From Shimia aestuarii (GTDB lineage Bacteria; Pseudomonadota; Alphaproteobacteria; Rhodobacterales; Rhodobacteraceae): a stretch of 64,000 nucleotides of DNA. Below, in pieces: positions 35,310 to 43,709 of the stretch. The position numbers and the translations under genes are program-made. Location: assembly GCF_022814865.1 (NCBI RefSeq), contig NZ_JAKVRD010000004.1, positions 1 through 64,000 of the forward strand, written 5' to 3'. Positions within the stretch are counted from its first letter, which is position 1. Each line of letters begins with the position of its first letter. Below the pieces are notes generated by a model. That model did not search any database, was not told the origin of the DNA, and saw only the letters and a list, made by a program, of their open reading frames with translations.

Positions 35310-36791
35310 ATGGCAGGCGAGTCACGACCACTTCACGAACTGGGGCTGACCGCCGCCGCAGGGCGCGACCCCGAAATCACGGGCCTTGCCGTTGATAGTC
35401 GTGAGGTCAAGGACGGCTTTCTCTTTGCCGCACTCCCCGGAACCCGCGTGCATGGGGGCGAGTTTATTCAATATGCCCTGCGTATGGGGGCGAGCGCGAT
35501 CCTGACCGACGCCGAGGGCGCGCGCATCGCCGCCACCGAACTGGCCGACTCGGATGCTGCGCTCGTAGTGGCCGAAGACCCGCGCCAGACACTCGCCTTC
35601 ACCGCCGCGCTCTGGTTCGGGGAACAGCCCGGCATCATGGCCGCCGTCACAGGCACCAACGGCAAGACCTCCGTCGCCACCTTCCTGCGCATGATCTGGC
35701 AGGAGTTGGGTCTCGAGGCAGTCAACCTTGGCACCACGGGTGTCGAGGGCGACTATACCGCGCCTCTAAACCACACCACGCCGGAACCCATCACGCTGCA
35801 CCGTACCCTTGCCGCCGCCTGCGCCAATGGGATCGAGTTCGCCGCGATGGAAGCCTCCTCGCACGGCCTCGCCCAACGCCGCCTCGACGGGGTGCAGCTC
35901 AAGGCGGCAGGCTTCACCAATTTCACCCAGGACCATCTCGACTATCACGAGAGCTTCGAGGAGTATTTCGACGCCAAGGCCGGTCTCTTTGCCCGCGTTC
36001 TTCCCGACGAAGGGACGGCGGTTATCAATACCGACGATGCGCGCGGGGTCGACATGGCCGCAATCGCGCAGGCGAGAGGCCAGGACGTCATCACCGTGGG
36101 GCGCAACGGTGCCGATCTGACCCTTGACGCCCAGCGGTTCGACGCCACGGGGCAGGACATCCGCTTTACCTTCCGCGGCCGAAGCTACATGGCGCGCCTG
36201 AACCTCATTGGCGGATTCCAAGCCGAAAACGTTCTCCTCGCCGCCGGTCTCGCCATCGCTTGCGGGGCTGACCCCGAGCGCGTCTTCGAGGTGCTGGGTG
36301 AATTGAAGACCGTGCGTGGCCGGATGCAGCTTGCCGCGACACGGCAGAACGGGGCAGCGGTGTTTGTCGATTACGCCCATACGCCCGACGCCGTGGAAAC
36401 CGCGCTCAAGGCCATGCGCCCGCATGTCATGGGCCGTCTCGTCGCCCTTGTCGGCGCGGGCGGCGACCGGGACGCAGGCAAACGCCCGCTGATGGGCGCG
36501 GCGGCGGCGGCCAATGCTGACCTGGTCTTCGTGACCGATGACAATCCGCGTTCCGAAGATCCGGCGGTGATCCGCTCCGCCGTCATGCTCGGCGCGCCTG
36601 ACGCCATCGAAGTGGGCGATCGCGCCGAGGCCATCCTGCGCGCCGTCGATGCGCTTCAGCCGGGCGATGCCCTCCTGATCGCAGGCAAGGGCCATGAAAC
36701 CGGTCAGATCGTCGGCGACGCGATCCTGCCCTTCGATGACAGCGAACAAGCCAGCGTGGCCGTCGCCGCGCTCGACGGGGGATTTGCATGA
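35310..36791 (+). CDS. murE: UDP-MurNAc-L-Ala-D-Glu:meso-DAP ligase
   Basis: Adds the third amino acid of the stem peptide; cytosolic. ATP-binding GTNGKTSVATF. The DNPRSEDP motif at residues 411-418 is the meso-diaminopimelate-specific signature, so the peptidoglycan is of the DAP type. 493 aa. The stop overlaps the murF start. Confidence 0.97.
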   Translation: MAGESRPLHELGLTAAAGRDPEITGLAVDSREVKDGFLFAALPGTRVHGGEFIQYALRMGASAILTDAEGARIAATELADSDAALVVAEDPRQTLAFTAALWFGEQPGIMAAVTGTNGKTSVATFLRMIWQELGLEAVNLGTTGVEGDYTAPLNHTTPEPITLHRTLAAACANGIEFAAMEASSHGLAQRRLDGVQLKAAGFTNFTQDHLDYHESFEEYFDAKAGLFARVLPDEGTAVINTDDARGVDMAAIAQARGQDVITVGRNGADLTLDAQRFDATGQDIRFTFRGRSYMARLNLIGGFQAENVLLAAGLAIACGADPERVFEVLGELKTVRGRMQLAATRQNGAAVFVDYAHTPDAVETALKAMRPHVMGRLVALVGAGGDRDAGKRPLMGAAAAANADLVFVTDDNPRSEDPAVIRSAVMLGAPDAIEVGDRAEAILRAVDALQPGDALLIAGKGHETGQIVGDAILPFDDSEQASVAVAALDGGFA

Positions 36792-38230
36792 GCCTCTGGA
36801 CTGCCTCCCAAGCCGCCGCCGCCACCGGCGGCAAGGCCACCACCGCATGGGAGGCCACAGGCGTCTCGATCGACACCCGCACGCTTGAACCCGGCGATCT
36901 CTTCGTCGCCCTCAAGGCGGCGCGCGACGGGCATGACTTTGTGGCCCAAGCGCTCGAGGCCGGGGCCGCCGCCGCGCTCGTGACCCATATCCCCGAAGGT
37001 GTCGCCCCCGATGCGCCGCTCCTCATTGTCGAGGATGTGCTTTCCGCGCTCGAAGACCTTGGCCGCGCCGCCCGCGCCCGCACCGAGGCGCGCGTCGTCG
37101 CTGTGACGGGCTCCGTCGGCAAAACCTCGACCAAGGAAATGCTGCGCGCCATGCTCGCGGGGCAGGGCAAGACCCACGCCTCTGTCGCCAGCTACAACAA
37201 CCACTGGGGCGTGCCGCTGACGTTGGCGCGGATGCCCGCCGACACCGACTATGCCGTGATCGAGATCGGCATGAACCACCCCGGCGAGATCGCGCCCCTT
37301 GCCCGCATGGCCAAGCCCCATGTCGCCCTGATCACGACCGTCGCCGCCGTGCATCTCGAAGCGTTTGAGAATGTCGCCGCCATCGCCGCCGAAAAGGCCG
37401 CGATCCTAGACGGGCTCGACGCCTCCGGCATCGCCATCCTTCCCGCCGATATCGACACCGCGCCGATCCTCGCCGACAAGGCCGCCGCCCTCGGCATCAC
37501 GGCCATCCCCTTCGGCGCGACCGCCCCCGACTGGTCCTTGGGCGACGTGAGCCTCTCTGGCGACCGCACAGTGGCCCGCGCCACTGTCAAATCCAAGCCC
37601 TTGGTGTTCAAGATCAACAGCGCCGGACGCCATTTCGCGATGAACGCCCTCGGCGCGCTCGCTGCTGTCGATGCGCTCGGCGCTGACCTTGCCATCGCCG
37701 TGGGTGATCTTGGCCGTTGGACGCCCTATACGGGCCGCGGTGCGCGCGAAGTGATCTATCTCGATCCGGTCGAGATCGACATGACACTCGACCTGATCGA
37801 TGACGCCTATAATGCCAACCCGACCTCGCTTGCCGCTGCGCTCGAGGTGCTTGCCGCCGCGACGCCGCAGAACGGAGTGGGGCGCATCGGGAAGGGCCGG
37901 CGCATCGCCTTTGTCGGCGACATGAAGGAACTCGGGCCTCAAGAGGCCGCCATGCACGCCGCCATCGCCGATCTGCCCAGCCTCGAGCATATCGACACCG
38001 TGCATTGCATCGGCCCCCTCATGCGCCACCTCTATGAGGCGCTGCCGCCGCACAAACGCGGCAAGTGGACCGAGACCAGCGCTGAGATGGCCGAAAACAT
38101 CCGCCACATGGTCGACGCAGGCGATTCCCTGCTCGCCAAGGGCTCATTGTCGATGGGTCTTGCGCAAATTGTTGACGCGATCCGCAAATTGGGCCATCCC
38201 GCCCCGCAATCCAATGATGAGGACGATTAA
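36788..38230 (+). CDS. murF: UDP-MurNAc-tripeptide:D-Ala-D-Ala ligase
   Basis: Adds the D-Ala-D-Ala dipeptide made by Ddl (encoded about 13 kb downstream). ATP-binding GSVGKTSTKEML; later NHPGEIAPLARMAKP and YNANPTSLAAAL segments are typical. 480 aa. Very GC-rich, with many GCC codons. Directly abuts mraY (stop codon then ATG). Confidence 0.96.
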   Translation: MSLWTASQAAAATGGKATTAWEATGVSIDTRTLEPGDLFVALKAARDGHDFVAQALEAGAAAALVTHIPEGVAPDAPLLIVEDVLSALEDLGRAARARTEARVVAVTGSVGKTSTKEMLRAMLAGQGKTHASVASYNNHWGVPLTLARMPADTDYAVIEIGMNHPGEIAPLARMAKPHVALITTVAAVHLEAFENVAAIAAEKAAILDGLDASGIAILPADIDTAPILADKAAALGITAIPFGATAPDWSLGDVSLSGDRTVARATVKSKPLVFKINSAGRHFAMNALGALAAVDALGADLAIAVGDLGRWTPYTGRGAREVIYLDPVEIDMTLDLIDDAYNANPTSLAAALEVLAAATPQNGVGRIGKGRRIAFVGDMKELGPQEAAMHAAIADLPSLEHIDTVHCIGPLMRHLYEALPPHKRGKWTETSAEMAENIRHMVDAGDSLLAKGSLSMGLAQIVDAIRKLGHPAPQSNDEDD

Positions 38231-39313
38231 ATGCTCTATTGGCTGACCGAGTTTTCGGACGGCGGGGACTTCTTCAACCTGTTCCGCTACATCACCTTCC
38301 GCGCCGGCGGCGCATTCATGACCGCGCTGATCTTCGGCTTTCTTTTCGGTCCGCCTCTTATCAACGTCCTGCGCAAACGTCAGGGCAAGGGCCAGCCGAT
38401 CCGCGAAGATGGTCCCGAAACCCACCTCGCCAAGGCCGGAACCCCCACGATGGGCGGTCTCCTCATCGTCGGCGCCTTGATGACCTCAACGCTTCTGTGG
38501 GCCCGGCTGGACAATGGTTTTGTCTGGGTGGTGCTGTTTGTGACCTTGACCTATGGCCTCATCGGCTTTGCCGACGACTACGCCAAGGTCTCCAAGCAAA
38601 ACACCGCGGGCGTCTCTGGCAAGGTGCGCCTCGGCCTCGGCTTTGTGATCGCCCTGATTGCCTCTTACTGGGCAACAACATTGCACCCGGCAGAGCTGCA
38701 ATTCGGCCTCGCCCTGCCGTTCTTCAAGGATACGCTCCTCAATCTCGGGCTGTTCTTCCTGCCCTTTGCGATGATCGTCATCGTCGGCGCGGCCAATGCC
38801 GTGAACCTCACAGACGGTCTCGACGGGCTTGCTATCATGCCGGTGATGATCGCAGCGGGGACGCTTGGCATCATCGCCTATGCCGTGGGCCGTGTTGACT
38901 TTACCGAATACCTCGATGTGCACTATGTGCCCGGCACCGGCGAGATCCTCATCTTCGCCGCTGGTGTTGTTGGTGGTGGCCTCGGCTTCCTTTGGTACAA
39001 TGCGCCGCCTGCCGCCGTCTTTATGGGGGACACTGGGTCTCTCGCGCTCGGCGGTGCCCTTGGTGCCATCGCCGTGGCCACGAAACACGAGCTCGTCCTC
39101 GGCATTGTCGGCGGCCTTTTCGTGGTCGAGGCGCTCTCCGTCATCATTCAGGTGCTCTACTTCAAACGCACTGGCAAGCGCGTCTTCCTCATGGCTCCGA
39201 TCCACCACCACTATGAGAAGAAGGGCTGGTCCGAACCCCAGATCGTGATCCGCTTCTGGATCGTCTCCCTGATCCTCGCCATGATCGGCCTCGCGACCCT
39301 CAAGGTCCGTTAG
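38231..39313 (+). CDS. mraY: phospho-MurNAc-pentapeptide transferase
   Basis: Ten-helix inner-membrane enzyme that transfers phospho-MurNAc-pentapeptide to undecaprenyl phosphate, giving lipid I. The signature [12 protein letters not shown] and the C-terminal [12 protein letters not shown] with the HHH metal site are clear. 360 aa. In the standard dcw order murD would follow at once; here a 1.7-kb island intervenes. Confidence 0.97.
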   Translation: MLYWLTEFSDGGDFFNLFRYITFRAGGAFMTALIFGFLFGPPLINVLRKRQGKGQPIREDGPETHLAKAGTPTMGGLLIVGALMTSTLLWARLDNGFVWVVLFVTLTYGLIGFADDYAKVSKQNTAGVSGKVRLGLGFVIALIASYWATTLHPAELQFGLALPFFKDTLLNLGLFFLPFAMIVIVGAANAVNLTDGLDGLAIMPVMIAAGTLGIIAYAVGRVDFTEYLDVHYVPGTGEILIFAAGVVGGGLGFLWYNAPPAAVFMGDTGSLALGGALGAIAVATKHELVLGIVGGLFVVEALSVIIQVLYFKRTGKRVFLMAPIHHHYEKKGWSEPQIVIRFWIVSLILAMIGLATLKVR

Positions 39314-39340
39314 AGGACATAGGATTTTCGATAAGCCTTG

Positions 39341-39366
39341 CCTAAGCGATTTCGAAATCGCTTGGG
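39341..39366. repeat. perfect palindrome between mraY and the DUF2019 gene
   Basis: AAGCGATTTC is followed directly by its reverse complement GAAATCGCTT; with one G:T pair and two C:G pairs the symmetry extends to 26 bp. It is at the left edge of the island. It may be a terminator stem (no T-run), a protein site or an insertion footprint. Confidence 0.65.
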
Positions 39367-39391
39367 TGCAGACTGAGAGGGCAGACACCCT

Positions 39392-39736
39392 ATGCGAGAC
39401 CTTCTGAAAGAATATCGGAAATGTGCAGTTGCGCATGGGGAACACACTTTGGCAGGCAATGCCGTAGCTGCAAACAAGGCGCATGATCGGTTGCTAGGTG
39501 CCTTGAAGGCTTTGAGTCAAGCAAACGCAGATACTGAGGTTCTATCGCTTCTTGAAGACGAAAACCCCTCTGTGCGGCTTTGGGCTGGTGCTCATTGTTT
39601 GGAAGTGGACGAACCACGGGCTCTGGCTGCATTGAATAGGCTGGCCGCCGCAGGTGTCCCCATCGTCAGCATGAGTGCAAGATACACAGTTCAAGGTTGG
39701 CAACATGCTGAACTGCGCGTTCGTCGGACTTTTTGA
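39392..39736 (+). CDS. DUF2019 (HEAT-like) family protein, possible immunity protein
   Basis: 114 aa. The sequence EYRKCAVAHGEHTLAGNAVAANKAHDRL then LLEDENPSVRLWAGAHCLEVD and ALAALNRLAA matches my knowledge of DUF2019: a short all-helical, HEAT-like protein, often found as a presumed immunity protein next to polymorphic toxins. Cytosolic. The codons use more A/T in third position than mraY. Its stop codon is immediately followed, in the same frame, by the toxin-like remnant. Confidence 0.7.
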   Translation: MRDLLKEYRKCAVAHGEHTLAGNAVAANKAHDRLLGALKALSQANADTEVLSLLEDENPSVRLWAGAHCLEVDEPRALAALNRLAAAGVPIVSMSARYTVQGWQHAELRVRRTF

Positions 39737-39952
39737 AGGATAGGATCGGGCCTTGACTTGAATAGCCCAACGAATGCGGTTCCTTTACCAGGCACAAGAG
39801 CGACGCCTAGCCCGAATAATAAGGCTCTGCATTGAGGTGACCTTGTTCACTCACAAGGGTACTATGACTACGTGAATATCGAATTGCGCAATGCTTCACC
39901 AAGTCAGCGGCCTGCTGTTGTTCTGAGAATAGCTGCGGTTAGAGAGAGGTGA
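39737..39952 (+). pseudogene. remnant of the C-terminal half of an AHH-family nuclease toxin
   Basis: One frame reads RIGSGLDLNSPTNAVPLPG then TRATPSPNNKALH, a TGA stop at 39833-39835, and continues GDLVHSQGYYDYVNIELRN to a final TGA at 39950-39952. The order GIDlNsxxNGVxLPG ... H ... H-YYdxVNxxL is that of the second half of AHH (HNH/EndoVII-fold) polymorphic toxin domains. The N-terminal AHH part is missing, so the domain is both truncated and interrupted. The terminal stop lies inside the ribosome binding site of the next gene, the usual toxin-immunity coupling. The family call rests on pattern memory. Confidence 0.6.
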
Positions 39953-39958
39953 AATCAA

Positions 39959-40564
39959 TTGGTCGTTTCAATGGCCTACTATGGCTTGAAGTACCCAAGC
40001 AGAACCAGTGGGTGGGTCGCCACTTTAGGTGAAACGCCTGAACAGAGGTTTGATCCGGAGACTGGGAAAGAGGATTTCACCGAGCAAAGGCGTATTGGGG
40101 CGTATCTTGAGAGCTGGAGGGCTGGGCGGCAATGGTTACCTCAGCCGATATGCTTACACTTTGAGGCGAGTGGCCGGCAGCTCGTCAAGGCAGACCGAAT
40201 TTTTCACAATATGGTCGGCCCGATTATATCGGGGAATTCTGTCAATCATATGCGTCCGCTTCTTGAACGGGAAGGTCACGTTTTGCCACTTGATGTGATG
40301 AATGCGGATGAGAAGTTCTTTCTGTGGTGGGTGCCTTGGGTCGATAACAGCGTTGATATTGCCCGGTCTGAAAAATCTCCGAATGGAAAGACCGTGAAGC
40401 GCTACGCTTTTCATAAAGACAAGGTGAAAGGCCTGACAGCATTCCGGCCACATTATTCGGGAATGTATAACCCAGATGCTCAGGGGCAGGTTCTTGTAAA
40501 TGAAGAGTTCAAGCAAGCTTGGCTTGATGCAGGGCTTACCGGGATTGACTTTAGACCAGCCTGA
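39959..40564 (+). CDS. Imm11 (DUF1629)-like immunity protein
   Basis: 201 aa from the TTG at 39959, which has GAGGTGA six bases upstream; an ATG at 39971 is the alternative. The C-terminal half shows the Imm11 pattern: KADRIFHNMVGPIIS, then RPLLEREGHVLPLDV, a WWVPWVD-NSVDIA stretch, HKDKVKGLTAFRP, and the end VNEEFKQAWLDAGLTGIDF. Immunity proteins neutralise a cognate toxin in the cytosol. Here the upstream toxin is decayed, so this is an orphan. Lower GC than dcw neighbours, suggesting transfer. Confidence 0.75.
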   Translation: MVVSMAYYGLKYPSRTSGWVATLGETPEQRFDPETGKEDFTEQRRIGAYLESWRAGRQWLPQPICLHFEASGRQLVKADRIFHNMVGPIISGNSVNHMRPLLEREGHVLPLDVMNADEKFFLWWVPWVDNSVDIARSEKSPNGKTVKRYAFHKDKVKGLTAFRPHYSGMYNPDAQGQVLVNEEFKQAWLDAGLTGIDFRPA

Positions 40565-40987
40565 TCATTCTGTTGGCTCTCAATACTACTGCATGGCGAT
40601 TGCAGAGCGTCTTGAATCATCTAAGACGCAAAAAAATCCCCCTTTCCGCCGCACGATGGGATCGAATTCCCTGTTGGTCATGTAGGCTTTTGGGGCTGGA
40701 GGGGCAGATTGTGACCGTCCTCCTCCTTAACCAATCGCAGGCGAACGCATGGAATTGCGCTGGTGCGGCACGTCTCGCAAACCCACCGCGCGCCCGCTTA
40801 ACCACCGCACGCCGGGGTTAACGCCAAAACGACCACCGAAAACCCGCACATACGCGATACCGACGTAATACCGACGTGATACCGACAGGATTTTTTCGCG
40901 TTAACCCCGCCCCGAAAGGGGGCCTCTCTTGCGTCGCTCGGCGGGGGCGGGCATTGTCGCGACACGTGTAAATTCGGGGTGAAAACG
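40565..40987. other. intergenic region between the immunity gene and murD
   Basis: 423 bp without a gene I can support. Contents: a hairpin GCGTCTT/AAGACGC at 40607-40629 followed by seven A; four TTAAC sites (40727, 40798, 40818, 40901); the 11-bp-unit repeat at 40836-40889; and the murD ribosome binding site. It returns to high GC at about 40700, which may mark the right end of the island. Confidence 0.6.
40836..40889 (+). repeat. dispersed 11-bp-unit repeat, copy 2
   Basis: Three tandem units, ATACCGACGTA (40857), ATACCGACGTG (40868) and ATACCGACAGG (40879), preceded by CCGAAAACCCGCACA-like flank shared with copy 3. About 100 bp upstream of murD. Like copy 1 it is followed by CAGG, a T-run and TTAACC. 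Confidence 0.75.
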
Positions 40988-42388
40988 ATGATTCCAGTCA
41001 AAGGATACGAGGGCAAACGCGTCGCGGTTCTGGGCCTTGGCCGCTCCGGCCTCGCCACCGCGCGCGCGCTCGTCGAAGGCGGTGCAACCCCGCTCTGCTG
41101 GGACGATAACCCGGAGGCCCGCGCCCGCGCCGAAGCGGAGGGGTTTGCCTGCCAAGACCTTGCAAAACAAGGCGCTTTCGAGGATGTCGCCGCGCTGATC
41201 GTGTCGCCTGGCATTCCCCATCTCTATCCTGCGCCGAACCCCGTCGTTGCCGCCGCCTGGGGCGCAGGTGTGCCCGTCGACAACGATATCAGCCTGTTCT
41301 TCCAATCCTTCGCCACACGCGATTGGGATCATTTCGACACAAGTCCCCGCGTCGTTGCGGTCACGGGCTCAAATGGTAAATCCACAACCTCCGCCCTGAT
41401 CCACCACGTTCTCGACACCGCCGGCCACCGCACCCAACTCGCCGGCAACATAGGCCGAGGCGCCCTAGACCTCGACCCCGCCGAGAACGGCGATATCGTG
41501 GTGCTTGAATTGTCGAGTTATCAAACCGAATTGGCGCGCGCCCTGACGCCGGATATCGCTGTTTTTACAAACCTTTCGCCGGATCACCTTGATCGTCATG
41601 GCGGAATGGGGGGCTACTTTGCGGCCAAGCGTCGGCTCTTTGCCGAGGGTGGGCCGGACCGCGCCGTTATCGGAGTTGACGAGGCCGAGGGACAGTTCCT
41701 TGCCAACCAGCTTTCCATGGGGCTGGGCGACGACCGCGTGATCCCGATTTCTGTTGAGCGAAAGCTGTCTGGGCCGGGGTGGCAGGTTTTTGTTAAGAAA
41801 GGTTTTCTATCAGAGTATCGTAAAGGCCGTCAGACGGGGTCCATTGATTTGCGCGCCATCAAGGGGTTGCCCGGCGCGCACAATCATCAGAATGCCGCAG
41901 CGGCCTATGCGGTGTGTCGAGCGCTCGGCCTTGCGCCGCGTGTCATCGAAGCTGGATTTGCCTCGTTCGGTGGTTTGCCACACCGTTCGCAGGTCGTTGC
42001 CGAGATTGGCGGCGTGACCTACGTGAACGATAGCAAGGCAACCAACGTAGACGCCGCCAAGATGGCGCTGGGTGCGTTCAAGAAAATCCGCTGGATCTGT
42101 GGCGGGCTTGAGAAAGAAGGCGGGCTTGGAGACCTCGTGGAACACGCTGGGGAGGTCGTCAAAGCCTATGTGATCGGCCGCGAGGCGGCGGCCTTCGCGA
42201 TGCAGCTCAAAGGAGTGGACGCAGAGATATGCACGACGATGGACGTCGCCATGGCCCGCGCATCAGAAGACGCAGAAGCAGGCGATACAGTGCTGCTCGC
42301 ACCGGCGGCGGCGAGTTTCGATCAGTACGATAGCTTCGAGAAGCGAGGCGATGATTTCATATGTCTCGTCAATGGTTTAGGTGGCTAG
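40988..42388 (+). CDS. murD: UDP-MurNAc-L-Ala:D-Glu ligase
   Basis: Adds D-glutamate to UDP-MurNAc-L-alanine. Starts [24 protein letters not shown]-binding [14 protein letters not shown]; later [13 protein letters not shown] and [10 protein letters not shown]. 466 aa. The ATG at 40988 gives the family N-terminus; a GTG at 40979 is in frame. The stop overlaps, tail to tail, with that of the opposite-strand flavoprotein. Confidence 0.96.
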   Translation: MIPVKGYEGKRVAVLGLGRSGLATARALVEGGATPLCWDDNPEARARAEAEGFACQDLAKQGAFEDVAALIVSPGIPHLYPAPNPVVAAAWGAGVPVDNDISLFFQSFATRDWDHFDTSPRVVAVTGSNGKSTTSALIHHVLDTAGHRTQLAGNIGRGALDLDPAENGDIVVLELSSYQTELARALTPDIAVFTNLSPDHLDRHGGMGGYFAAKRRLFAEGGPDRAVIGVDEAEGQFLANQLSMGLGDDRVIPISVERKLSGPGWQVFVKKGFLSEYRKGRQTGSIDLRAIKGLPGAHNHQNAAAAYAVCRALGLAPRVIEAGFASFGGLPHRSQVVAEIGGVTYVNDSKATNVDAAKMALGAFKKIRWICGGLEKEGGLGDLVEHAGEVVKAYVIGREAAAFAMQLKGVDAEICTTMDVAMARASEDAEAGDTVLLAPAAASFDQYDSFEKRGDDFICLVNGLGG

Positions 42389-43566
42389 GCTTTGTTCCGG
42401 ATTGCGATTCCCGCAGCCCAGCCCGACGACCAAGCCCATTGAAAATTGAACCCGCCAAGCCAACCGGTGACGTCCACCGCTTCACCAATGACATAGAGGC
42501 CGGGCACGGTCTTGGCCTCCATCGTTTTGGAGGAGAGCGCCTCCGTATCGACCCCGCCAAGCGTCACTTCCGCAGTGCGGTAGCCCTCGGTACCTGCCGG
42601 GCGCAGGTCCCACTCGGTCAACCGTTCCGCCAATGCCTCGAGAGCCTTGTCGGATTGGTCGGCCATGTTCCCTTTCAGCGCCCACTCCACGGAAAGGTAA
42701 TCAGCTAGTTTCGCGGGTAGGAGATAGCCAAGAACCGTCCGCAGTTGCCGCCGTCCGTCACTCTGCCGACGCGCCTTCAACTGCCCGAGTACATCCGTGC
42801 CGGGGAGGAGGTCGATTTGGATCGGCTGACCTTCTTGCCAGTAGGAACTGATCTGCAACATGGATGGGCCCGAAAGCCCCCTATGGGTCAGGAGAAGCGC
42901 TTCTTCGAAGGCCGGACCATCTGCCGAGGCGCGCACAGGCAGCGCGGTGCCAGAGAGTGGTTTGAACCGACCATCCGGGAAGGTGAACGGTACGAGCCCT
43001 GCTCGTGTCGGCAAGAGTGGCAGACCGAATTGCTCTGCAATATCATAGGCCAGACCGGTGGCACCCATCTTCGGGATCGACTTGCCACCGGTCGCCAGAA
43101 CGAGGTTCTTCGCTGTGAGCGTTCTTCGCGTCCCGGCGTGTTCCGTCTCGACCCGAAACGTGGTCCTGTCGTGCGACACGCCAAGAATTTTAGTCTCGAG
43201 TTGCAGAGCCGCGCCCGCCGCCTCAAGCTCGCTCACCAGCATCGCTACGATGTCTTTGGCGGTCTCGTCGCAGAAAAGCTGCCCCAGGGTCTTCTCATGC
43301 CAGGCAATGCCGTAGCGGTCGACGAGTTCGATGAAATCCCACTGGGTATAGCGGCTCAGCGCGGATTTGCAGAAATGCGGGTTCTTGGAGATGAAGTTCT
43401 CCGGCCCAGCGTAAAGGTTGGTGAAATTACAACGGCCGCCGCCTGAGATCCTGATCTTCTCGCCGGGGGCCTTGGCGTGGTCAATAACGAGCGTGCCCGC
43501 CCCGGCGTGGGCCGCGCACATCATGCCGGCAGCCCCGGCGCCAAGGATGATCGTCTCAAACTGCAT
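42385..43566 (-). CDS. HI0933/BaiN-type flavoprotein, opposite strand within the dcw cluster
   Basis: 393-aa NAD(P)/FAD-dependent oxidoreductase of the HI0933 (YhiN) family. FAD-binding [16 protein letters not shown] at the N-terminus, the family signature [11 protein letters not shown], and the C-terminal [22 protein letters not shown] (in part). The start at 43566 is chosen because the FAD motif begins there. It lies between murD and ftsW on the other strand; its stop overlaps that of murD by 3 bp. Cellular role unknown. Confidence 0.92.
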   Translation of the reverse strand: MQFETIILGAGAAGMMCAAHAGAGTLVIDHAKAPGEKIRISGGGRCNFTNLYAGPENFISKNPHFCKSALSRYTQWDFIELVDRYGIAWHEKTLGQLFCDETAKDIVAMLVSELEAAGAALQLETKILGVSHDRTTFRVETEHAGTRRTLTAKNLVLATGGKSIPKMGATGLAYDIAEQFGLPLLPTRAGLVPFTFPDGRFKPLSGTALPVRASADGPAFEEALLLTHRGLSGPSMLQISSYWQEGQPIQIDLLPGTDVLGQLKARRQSDGRRQLRTVLGYLLPAKLADYLSVEWALKGNMADQSDKALEALAERLTEWDLRPAGTEGYRTAEVTLGGVDTEALSSKTMEAKTVPGLYVIGEAVDVTGWLGGFNFQWAWSSGWAAGIAIRNKA

Positions 43567-43625
43567 AAATGGCGGGTGCCCGATCCTTTGAGGCGGGTCA
43601 AGGGGCTTGCAGCACGAGGCGCGCT

Positions 43626-43653
43626 TTGCAAGGACAGACAGGCGTGATATACT
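43626..43653 (+). promoter_or_regulatory. candidate sigma-70-type promoter of ftsW
   Basis: TTGCAA (43626-43631), 16-bp spacer, TATACT (43648-43653), about 57 bp before the ftsW start. A separate promoter is needed here because an opposite-strand gene interrupts the dcw cluster. Confidence 0.5.
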
Positions 43654-43709
43654 TTGCGCACAGACCCGGAAAACCGGGCGTATTCGAGGCAGTATTCGGC
43701 GGGTATCCG

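Noticed and set aside
40607-40629. Hairpin GCGTCTT/AAGACGC as a terminator of the immunity gene
   Set aside because: It is followed by A, not T, on the plus strand, and on the minus strand the T-run precedes the stem.
40500-40821. Short plus-strand frames after the immunity gene (to 82 codons)
   Set aside because: They overlap each other, lack ribosome binding sites and do not resemble any family.
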